This document shows, in pieces, positions 1-5,550 of a stretch of DNA of 6,257 nt. This DNA is from Colimorpha_A sp964630635 (GTDB lineage: Bacteria > Bacillota > Clostridia > Oscillospirales > CAG-272). A program made the translations under genes and the position numbers. The notes beneath the pieces are model-generated. The model saw only the letters and a program-made list of their open reading frames with translations. It did no database searches and was not told the origin of the DNA. The stretch is taken from positions 1-6,257 of the forward strand of contig CAZVVM010000100.1 of the NCBI GenBank assembly GCA_964630635.1. The letters run 5' to 3'. Within the stretch, counting starts at the first letter, position 1; each line of letters opens with the position of its first letter.

Positions 1-502
1 TACCGACGTCGTAAAAACGGCTGTCGAGCGAGTTATTACGGTTGTCACCCATAACGAACACGTGTCCCTTTGGAATAACGATCTCGTCGGTATCGTATTG
101 CCAGTCGACCATCATACCCTCTCCGATAACGAGATACGGCTCATCGAGCGGGAAGCCGTTTACGTATATCTTCCAGTTTTCGCGGTCAAGGCGTACCGTT
201 TGTCCCTCCGTTGCGATAATACGCTTTACGAGCGGCTTGTCAAGACCGTATTTTACAGACTGACATACGATAATGTCGCCCTGCTTCGGCGTATAGAATA
301 TCTGACGCACCAGGAGCTTATCGTTATTAGACAGCGTCGGATACATCGAATTTCCTTCAACGACCGCGATACGCGCTACGAACGAGAAAAGTATAAACAC
401 AGCCGCCACCGAAACGATAAATATTTCAAGCCATTCGAAGACCGTCTGCGACGGCTTTCTCGGTTCAAATTCAATTTCTCTGTTATGATCGTAATTTATC
501 AA
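1..502 (-). CDS. lepB: Signal peptidase I (type I, S26 family), C-terminus cut by window edge
   Basis: Membrane-bound serine protease that removes signal peptides from exported preproteins on the outer face of the cytoplasmic membrane. 167 residues are visible. A short cytoplasmic N-terminus is followed by one hydrophobic segment (about residues 24-47), then the catalytic domain. Ser52 lies in the box B motif GNSMYPTL (nucleophile), Lys93 in PLVKRIIA (general base), and box E reads GDNRNNSLDSR (152-162). Probably only about 20 residues are missing. The usual GLPGD after the lysine box is replaced by ATEGQ, a modest divergence. There is no in-frame ATG before the membrane segment. TTG at 500-502 is chosen because an AAGGCGG ribosome binding site sits 8 bases upstream. 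The gene begins 20 bases after the apgM stop with no terminator between, so the two are probably co-transcribed. Family assignment is firm; the start is fairly sure. Confidence 0.95.
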   Translation of the reverse strand, partial: MINYDHNREIEFEPRKPSQTVFEWLEIFIVSVAAVFILFSFVARIAVVEGNSMYPTLSNNDKLLVRQIFYTPKQGDIIVCQSVKYGLDKPLVKRIIATEGQTVRLDRENWKIYVNGFPLDEPYLVIGEGMMVDWQYDTDEIVIPKGHVFVMGDNRNNSLDSRFYDVG

Positions 503-510
503 GATGTTTT

Positions 511-517
511 CCGCCTT
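511..517 (-). promoter_or_regulatory. Ribosome binding site that fixes the TTG start of signal peptidase I
   Basis: AAGGCGG on the minus strand, 8 bases before TTG at 500-502. It lies in the short gap just after the apgM stop codon. It supports the TTG as start, since no ATG or GTG is available in frame near the expected N-terminus. Confidence 0.75.
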
Positions 518-522
518 AATAA

Positions 523-1719
523 TTATTTTATAAGAATGGACATCAGATCGTGTCCACGGGGTATATAGTAATTCTTATCTGCCGCACTCTTTTCGCAGAA
601 GCAGTCAACGCCGTTTACTTCTTCATTCGAGCGGTATATCATAAAAGGAACGGGATCAAGAGTATGCGTTCTTTTCACGATGGGCGTAGGGTGATCGGGC
701 AGGATCATTATTGAAAATTCCTCACCGCAGCTCTTCAAATATTCGTATATCGGCTTAAGTATTCTTTCGCTGATATGACCGATACTTGTGATCTTGTTCT
801 CGGTTTCTGCACGGTGTCCGCACTCGTCGGGACCTTCAACGTGAACGTACACGAGGTCTTTTCCGCGCTTGAACGCGTCGATGGCGGCGTTTGCCTTGCC
901 CTCGTAATTCGTTTTATAGTTACCCGTCGCGCCCTCAACGTCGACGGACTCCATTTCGGCACAAATTCCAATTCCCTTTATAAGGTCGACTGCCGAAATA
1001 ACCGTAGCGTTAAGCCCCCACTTTTCCTTAAACGAGGACAATGCGGGCTTCTCACCGGGGCTCCATAGCCAGATCGAGTTTGCCGGCTTTAGTCCGCGCG
1101 CCTTGCGGGCGAGATTTACGGGATGATCCTTCAAAACTTCATAGCTTTCGCGTATGAGCGTAGCGTACGGCTCGGGAGGCATTATATCCTTAACTCCCTT
1201 GCCGAGGTGATCGTGAGGACGGTTAAACTCCTCGTATGCGGGCGGATCGTTCCATATCATACAGTGACGGTAGCTGACGCCGGGATAGAAAGCTCTCTTA
1301 TCGGTCTTGAATTTCTCGTGAAGCGCTTTTATAAGCTCGGCTGCCTCTTCCGTCGTAATCTCATCGGCAGAATGGTCGAGCATTATTTTATCGTCGTAAT
1401 TCTCCTCGTCCTCGGAAACGGTGACGACGTTACAGCGGAACGCAATATCTCCCTCGTTCATCGTCAGGCGCATCGACATCGCCTCAAGCGGCGAGCGTCC
1501 CTTCGAATATATAGCAGGGTCGTACGAGAGGATCGCAAGATTTGCAGTATCGCTCTCGGGAACCATATGCGACGGGACGTTGGAAACGGTACCGACTGTC
1601 GACACCCTTGCAAGCGCGTCAAGAGTCGGCTTGTCTGCACACTCAAAGGGGGTTTTGCCGCCAAGCGATTCTATCGGATAATCTGCCGCGCCGTCGGGGA
1701 TAAGTACAAGATATTTCAT
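523..1719 (-). CDS. apgM: ApgM-family (archaeal-type) 2,3-bisphosphoglycerate-independent phosphoglycerate mutase, or related homoserine kinase
   Basis: A 398-residue soluble enzyme of the alkaline phosphatase superfamily, full length for the ApgM family. Family members use two metal ions and a phosphorylated serine. Visible motifs are IPDGAADYP (Asp9, metal ligand), PESDTANLAILSYDP (Ser56, probable phospho-acceptor), VHVEGPDECGH (His293, Asp298, His302) and LPDHPTPIVKRTHT (Asp342, His343, His352). The classical activity is interconversion of 3- and 2-phosphoglycerate in glycolysis. A bacterial subgroup with very similar N-terminal sequence has been proposed to act, and for at least one Bacteroides member shown to act, as homoserine kinase in threonine synthesis. 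The window holds no threonine gene to decide between them. The ATG at 1719 has AAGGCG 5 bases upstream and an extended -10 promoter just before it. It is the first gene of an operon with lepB. Family assignment is sure; substrate is open. Confidence 0.92.
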   Translation of the reverse strand: MKYLVLIPDGAADYPIESLGGKTPFECADKPTLDALARVSTVGTVSNVPSHMVPESDTANLAILSYDPAIYSKGRSPLEAMSMRLTMNEGDIAFRCNVVTVSEDEENYDDKIMLDHSADEITTEEAAELIKALHEKFKTDKRAFYPGVSYRHCMIWNDPPAYEEFNRPHDHLGKGVKDIMPPEPYATLIRESYEVLKDHPVNLARKARGLKPANSIWLWSPGEKPALSSFKEKWGLNATVISAVDLIKGIGICAEMESVDVEGATGNYKTNYEGKANAAIDAFKRGKDLVYVHVEGPDECGHRAETENKITSIGHISERILKPIYEYLKSCGEEFSIMILPDHPTPIVKRTHTLDPVPFMIYRSNEEVNGVDCFCEKSAADKNYYIPRGHDLMSILIK

Positions 1720-1724
1720 ATATT

Positions 1725-1730
1725 CGCCTT
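1725..1730 (-). promoter_or_regulatory. Ribosome binding site of apgM
   Basis: AAGGCG on the minus strand, 5 bases before the ATG at 1717-1719. It resembles the AAGGCGG used by the next gene, lepB. Confidence 0.7.
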
Positions 1731-1752
1731 CTTTTGTGATACTATACTCCTC

Positions 1753-1781
1753 ATTATATCACATAGTCTTAAATTATACAA
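1753..1781 (-). promoter_or_regulatory. Probable sigma-A promoter of the apgM-lepB operon (extended -10)
   Basis: On the minus strand, the -10 is TATAAT (1753-1758) preceded by TGA, giving the extended form TGATATAAT. A weak -35, TTGTAT (1776-1781), lies 17 bases upstream. The extended TG probably compensates for the poor -35. Transcription should start near 1746, giving a leader of about 27 bases that contains only the ribosome binding site. Upstream sequence (1782-1800) is very A/T-rich, as in an UP element. No operator or riboswitch is visible. Confidence 0.7.
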
Positions 1782-1810
1782 GTAAAAATTTAATTATTTT
1801 AAGCAAACAT

Positions 1811-1848
1811 AGAATAAAAAACTGCCGAAAAGCGGTGCTTTTCGGCAG
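1811..1848 (-). terminator. Rho-independent terminator of the rhamnosidase gene
   Basis: Perfect 12-base-pair stem (1822-1833 pairing with 1837-1848, arm CTGCCGAAAAGC) with a 3-base loop. In the minus-strand direction it is followed at once by TTTTTT (1816-1821) and more T-rich sequence. It starts 9 bases after the rhamnosidase stop codon. The U-tract is on the minus-strand side only. It insulates the downstream apgM promoter from read-through of the rhamnosidase. Confidence 0.93.
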
Positions 1849-1857
1849 CTTCGAATT

Positions 1858-4329
1858 TTAATTCGGAACCATTACGGAATACCTTCCGCCATTTAGAGTA
1901 AACTCAAGTCTTTCGCCGTTGCGTATTGCCTTAAGATCGTCCTTCGTCATCTCAAGACCGCCTAAATACAGCACGTCCTTTTCCGATACTATGCTTACTT
2001 TTGCGCATGCACCATCGGGAATAACGAAATCGTATACGAAGCTTCCGTTTTCGTTTTTCCAGCCGCTTTCTATCCGTCCCGCGCGGGAATTATAGGTAGC
2101 GCGAGCAGAGTTTATTCTCTTTTGTCCGCTCGGCAGAGTCTTGCGGAAGTCTGGGTTAGGCGCGAGAATAAACGTTTTGAACGCGGGGTTTTCGGGATCG
2201 GGATTTATGCCGCATATTCCACTGTAAAACCATTCCGCGACTGCGCCGTATGAGTAGTGATTAAAGGAGTTCATAGAGACGTCGCCGAAGCCCTTTTCCT
2301 TGGTATAGGAATTCCATCTTTCCCATATCGTCGTTGCGCCTTGACGTACAGAGTAGAGCCAGCTCGGATCCTTCGTTTGAAGAAGAAGCGAATAAGCAAG
2401 ATCGTTAAGACCTACCTTGCACAGCGTCTGATTCAGTATACCCGTTCCGACAAAGCCGGTGCTCAGAGTATAGTCGTTATCGGTAATAAGCTTACAAAGC
2501 TCGGATATAAACGATTCCCTCATTTGACCGTCGACCATATCGAAGGCAAGCGGAAGAAGATGCGAGGTCTGTGTTCTGACGGTCAGTTTGCCGTCCTTTA
2601 CGTACTTTTGTTTCCAGTAAGCAATAATGCGCTCACGAAGTTCGTCATAGTACATTGCTCGGTCATTTTTACCGATGATCTTCGAAAAACGGCTCATAAG
2701 TAGCGCGTCGTAGGCATAGTAGCAGACGCTTATATATTTTTCGTCGGTAACGTCGTAATTGAGCCAGTCGCCAAACGTCGGTCTGGGACCGTCAAGACCG
2801 TATCTTTCGAGATGCTTCATATAACTTTCCATTGAGTCGTAGTGCTCGGAAACAATGGACTTATCTCCGTATACGAGCCACAGACGGTAAGGCACTATGA
2901 GTGCCGCATCGCCCCACGCGGCATCAGCGTATTGAGGCCAGCCAAGGAACGGTATAACGCAGGAATACGCTCCTTCTATCGTTGTTTGCGAATCTCTTGC
3001 GTCGCAGAGCCACTTGCGCATAAATTTCTCAATATCCGCCATATAAGTCGCGGCACCGCAGAATATATGAGTGTCACCCGTCCAGCCGAGACGCTCGTCA
3101 CGTTGCGGACAGTCGGTCGGAATCGACAGATAATTACCTCTCATTCCCCAAACGGCGTTCGAATAAAGGCGGTTGACCTCGTCGTTATCACAGACAAACG
3201 TTCCCGTTTCGGTCAAAGCAGAGCCGACGACCTCGCCTGTAACGCCGTGAATGGTAACGTCGCGGTCGGCAAAGATTTCAACGTATCGGAAGCCGAAAAA
3301 TACGTGCGTAGGAGAATATACAGCACTTTCCTCACCCGACGAAATGCAGATATAACGAGCCAAAGCGAAGCGATAATTTTCAATATACAAACTTCCCTCG
3401 GGGCCGTCGTTTCCGCGGCTGCGGTCACCGCTGTCGTTGAGCATCTCGGCAAAAAGAGTTTCAACTCTCGTTCCGCGCTCGGCGGTCAGCTCATATTTAG
3501 GCCAACCGACCATATTCTGACCGAAGTCGATGACGAGATGTTCTCCTGCTTTAATGAATATATCCTTGCAACCGTTTTTGTACTCGGACACCTTTTGCAC
3601 AGCGCCCATATCGCTTCCGTTATCGAATGTGCCGTCATAAATATAACCGTATACGGGAGAAAGCGAAAGCTCGTCTCTTACGCGCACGTCCTCGCCCTCA
3701 AAGGGTACTATCTCGCCCTCAAAGCCGTCGAAAAGCACGGCGTTTTCCCAAGTATAATACTCGGGGTCTACCGACGGATGAGGAAGCGTCATATCGCTGT
3801 ACTGTCCGTCCCATATATCGGCACGGCGCACCTGTCCGCCGACCATCGTTTCCCAGCTTTCATCGGAAGAAATAAGCTCGCTTCTGCCGTCACGGTAAAG
3901 GATCTCTATCTCGCCCGCAAAGGCGTTCGGCTTGAATTCGTAAACGCCGAAGCTTATGCGTCCGTTCCACCATCCCGATGCAACGTCGCATACGAAAACG
4001 TTGTTCTCACGGCACATTTCGGTTATATCGTATTCGGATTCAAACACCCTGCATCTGTAATCCGTCCAGCCGGGCAGCATCTCGTCGTAAATAACTTTGC
4101 CGTCTGTATTTTTGCCGACGCGCTTACCGTTTATATACAAACGGAATACTCCGAGCGCAGTCGCACGCAGAATGACGCGTTCGACTCCTTCACCGAGCGA
4201 AAATTCCTTTTTAATATTCAGAATTCCGTCACCCGGCTCAAGTGTCAGCGTTCGTCTGTTTCTTCCCTCAATTCTTTCGGTAAAAGAAGCTGAATGACCG
4301 TTTTTCGTAATAAATTTCGCGTTTTTCAT
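1858..4329 (-). CDS. Glycoside hydrolase family 78 alpha-L-rhamnosidase, cytoplasmic
   Basis: Inverting hydrolase releasing terminal L-rhamnose from rhamnosides such as plant flavonoid glycosides, pectin (rhamnogalacturonan) fragments or bacterial polysaccharides. 823 residues, with the usual GH78 order. The N-terminal sugar-binding beta-sandwich region contains LPGWTDYR (85-92) and SGWWNGRISFG (118-128). A second beta domain has DFGQNMVGW (268-276) and FGFRYVEIF (345-353). The (alpha/alpha)6 catalytic domain carries DCPQRDERLGWTGD (406-419; Glu412 likely general acid, Trp416 and Asp419 substrate contacts) and GATTIWERW (664-672; Glu670 likely general base). A C-terminal beta-sandwich starts around 705. 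No signal peptide or anchor is seen, so it should act on imported oligosaccharides. The start at 4329 has GGAGGT 4 bases upstream. An in-frame ATG at 4383 would add 18 residues but lies upstream of the promoter -10. Single-gene unit with its own promoter and terminator. Exact substrate and linkage cannot be told from sequence. Confidence 0.93.
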   Translation of the reverse strand: MKNAKFITKNGHSASFTERIEGRNRRTLTLEPGDGILNIKKEFSLGEGVERVILRATALGVFRLYINGKRVGKNTDGKVIYDEMLPGWTDYRCRVFESEYDITEMCRENNVFVCDVASGWWNGRISFGVYEFKPNAFAGEIEILYRDGRSELISSDESWETMVGGQVRRADIWDGQYSDMTLPHPSVDPEYYTWENAVLFDGFEGEIVPFEGEDVRVRDELSLSPVYGYIYDGTFDNGSDMGAVQKVSEYKNGCKDIFIKAGEHLVIDFGQNMVGWPKYELTAERGTRVETLFAEMLNDSGDRSRGNDGPEGSLYIENYRFALARYICISSGEESAVYSPTHVFFGFRYVEIFADRDVTIHGVTGEVVGSALTETGTFVCDNDEVNRLYSNAVWGMRGNYLSIPTDCPQRDERLGWTGDTHIFCGAATYMADIEKFMRKWLCDARDSQTTIEGAYSCVIPFLGWPQYADAAWGDAALIVPYRLWLVYGDKSIVSEHYDSMESYMKHLERYGLDGPRPTFGDWLNYDVTDEKYISVCYYAYDALLMSRFSKIIGKNDRAMYYDELRERIIAYWKQKYVKDGKLTVRTQTSHLLPLAFDMVDGQMRESFISELCKLITDNDYTLSTGFVGTGILNQTLCKVGLNDLAYSLLLQTKDPSWLYSVRQGATTIWERWNSYTKEKGFGDVSMNSFNHYSYGAVAEWFYSGICGINPDPENPAFKTFILAPNPDFRKTLPSGQKRINSARATYNSRAGRIESGWKNENGSFVYDFVIPDGACAKVSIVSEKDVLYLGGLEMTKDDLKAIRNGERLEFTLNGGRYSVMVPN

Positions 4330-4333
4330 TTTG

Positions 4334-4339
4334 ACCTCC
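4334..4339 (-). promoter_or_regulatory. Strong ribosome binding site deciding the rhamnosidase start
   Basis: GGAGGT on the minus strand, 4 bases before the ATG at 4327-4329. It is an almost full match to the anti-Shine-Dalgarno sequence and settles the start against the longer in-frame ATG at 4383. Confidence 0.85.
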
Positions 4340-4360
4340 GATTGTCGAGTATTCAATATG

Positions 4361-4388
4361 ATTATACCATTCAGGGAGAGCATGTCAA
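4361..4388 (-). promoter_or_regulatory. Near-consensus sigma-A promoter of the rhamnosidase gene
   Basis: On the minus strand, a perfect -35 TTGACA (4383-4388), a 16-base spacer, and a perfect -10 TATAAT (4361-4366) with the extended TGG in front (TGGTATAAT). Transcription should start near 4354, giving a leader of about 25 bases. A/T-rich sequence upstream (4395-4440) could serve as an UP element. So strong a core promoter for a sugar-utilisation gene suggests control by a repressor or catabolite protein, but I can define no clear operator. Confidence 0.85.
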
Positions 4389-4443
4389 TGTCGTTTTTTA
4401 ATCTGAAAAGCGTTTATATTTAATATTTTCTTTGTTTTCCCAC

Positions 4444-4472
4444 TTGAAAATCAGATTGGGATGTAGTATAAT
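4444..4472 (+). promoter_or_regulatory. Sigma-A promoter of the LCP gene (and possibly glyQS)
   Basis: -35 TTGAAA (4444-4449, five of six consensus bases), 17-base spacer, and perfect -10 TATAAT (4467-4472). The expected start is near 4479, giving a leader of about 43 bases. A second TATAAT at 4484-4489 has no -35 at the right distance. The promoter diverges from that of the rhamnosidase, with 55 A/T-rich bases between the two -35 elements. Confidence 0.78.
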
Positions 4473-4521
4473 GTAATATGGTTTATAATAACCGAACATT
4501 AACGAAAGGTAGTGCTGATAA

Positions 4522-5523
4522 TTGAGCGCAGTAAGAAACTTTGTAATAACGCTCCTTATATCGCTTTTGATATTCGGGCTTGTAGCGTTCGGTATTCTTG
4601 AATTTGCAAATTCCGCATTCAGTTCGGGCGGCGCGAAAAACGACGGTGACGGCGAAGGCAACGGCGGAGAGACTACGACAGCTCCCCCCGATCTTTCTCT
4701 CCCTCCCGACGGGTTCGACTCTATAAAGGGAGAGAGTATGACGGTCCTGTTTATCGGTACCGACTATCTGCCGAACGTTTATTACGACTACGAATACGCA
4801 GACAAGCGCCCGGACGGATTTGACGGCGAGATAAGAGAGATTGAGACCGATACGATCATTCTTGCGAGAATAAACAAGGAAACGGGCGAGGCGATATTCT
4901 GCCCGATTCCCGCAATTACAGAGATTACGATAAACGGTCACTCGACGACACTTGAAAAGCTGTATTACAAAAAAGGAATTTCAGCCCTGCGCGAGCAGGT
5001 AACGGCGCTGACGGGATTGCCGATTGATTTCCACGCAATAGTTACCCTCGACGGTCTTTCATACATAATAGACGATCTCGGCGGAATCGAGTTCCACGTT
5101 CCGCAGGATATGAACTACGTTGATCTCGATCAGCAGATCGAAATTGATCTGAAGTCGGGAACACAGCTCCTTGACGGTAAAAACGCAACCGATATGCTCC
5201 GTTACTGGTCTTACGCCGACGAGGACGTGAGCCGTCGACGTGTCGGATGCAACTTCCTTAAGGCGATCATCAAGAAGGTAATGACGGATATTCCGATGAA
5301 CGACGCGGCAAGTGCTTACTTGAAGTATCAGGATTACATAAGCACAGACCTGACGCTTAATATGTTAAACGAACACGCAGACCTCATATTCGCATATCCG
5401 AAATTAACGATAAGAGATTACACATACCCCGGAACGACGTCCGGAACAGGGCTTGACGCCGTGTTTACGCCGAACATTTCAAAGGCAACAGAATTTTTTG
5501 ACGCATATAAATTCAAGGGTTAA
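4522..5523 (+). CDS. LytR-CpsA-Psr (LCP) family cell-envelope protein with a divergent active site
   Basis: LCP proteins transfer lipid-linked polymers (teichoic acids, capsule) to peptidoglycan outside the membrane. 333 residues: one N-terminal membrane segment (about 7-28), a Gly/Asp/Thr/Pro-rich linker (35-66), then an extracellular LCP domain (about 72-255). Family landmarks are VLFIGTD (75-81), ETDTIILARINKETGE (109-123), LTGLPIDFHAIVTLDG (163-178), DDLGGIEFHVPQDMNY (184-199), LKSGTQLLDGKNATDMLRY (210-228) and SRRRVGCNFLKAIIKK (237-252). Several usual active-site residues look replaced: the Arg of R-S/T-D is Glu109, the Arg-Asp of SIPRD is Ala131-Ile132, and the second Arg and the Gln of the R-x2-RQ motif are Val241 and Gly242. 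Asp110, Arg227 and Arg238 remain. The start is TTG at 4522, directly after an in-frame TAA; GAAAGG at 4504-4509 is 12 bases upstream, rather far. Fold assignment is firm; catalytic activity is uncertain. Confidence 0.88.
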   Translation: MSAVRNFVITLLISLLIFGLVAFGILEFANSAFSSGGAKNDGDGEGNGGETTTAPPDLSLPPDGFDSIKGESMTVLFIGTDYLPNVYYDYEYADKRPDGFDGEIREIETDTIILARINKETGEAIFCPIPAITEITINGHSTTLEKLYYKKGISALREQVTALTGLPIDFHAIVTLDGLSYIIDDLGGIEFHVPQDMNYVDLDQQIEIDLKSGTQLLDGKNATDMLRYWSYADEDVSRRRVGCNFLKAIIKKVMTDIPMNDAASAYLKYQDYISTDLTLNMLNEHADLIFAYPKLTIRDYTYPGTTSGTGLDAVFTPNISKATEFFDAYKFKG

Positions 5524-5537
5524 GATACATAGCACAG

Positions 5538-5543
5538 AAAGGA
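5538..5543 (+). promoter_or_regulatory. Ribosome binding site of glycyl-tRNA synthetase
   Basis: AAAGGA 7 bases before the ATG at 5551, inside the 27-base gap after the LCP stop. The gap has no room for a separate promoter, terminator or T-box leader. Confidence 0.75.
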
Positions 5544-5550
5544 CAGAAAA

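Noticed and set aside
62..568. Open frame of 168 codons on the plus strand
   Set aside because: It is antisense to signal peptidase I and the end of apgM. Both real products show family motifs on the minus strand; this one shows none and is Arg/Tyr-rich shadow sequence.
1123..1785. Open frame of 220 codons on the plus strand
   Set aside because: It is antisense to apgM and runs through its promoter region. There is no plausible start signal and no domain.
1822..1848. Hairpin as a bidirectional terminator or a repeat element
   Set aside because: The U-tract exists only in the minus-strand direction, no plus-strand gene ends here, and no second copy is seen in the window.
2842..4293. Open frame of 483 codons on the plus strand
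   Set aside because: It lies wholly opposite the GH78 gene, whose protein has clear catalytic motifs. The plus-strand product has no recognisable domain, no ribosome binding site and a composition typical of an antisense shadow.
4330..4383. 18-residue N-terminal extension of the rhamnosidase
   Set aside because: The extension overlaps the -10 and part of the -35 element, whereas ATG 4329 has a strong GGAGGT. The extension is not homologous-looking to GH78 N-termini.
4484..4489. Second TATAAT upstream of the LCP gene
   Set aside because: No acceptable -35 lies 16-18 bases upstream (ATGTAG), while the TATAAT at 4467 has TTGAAA at 17 bases.
4389..4521. Riboswitch, small RNA or T-box in the largest intergenic region
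   Set aside because: The predicted leaders are only about 25 and 43 bases and show no strong stem or specifier-like structure.
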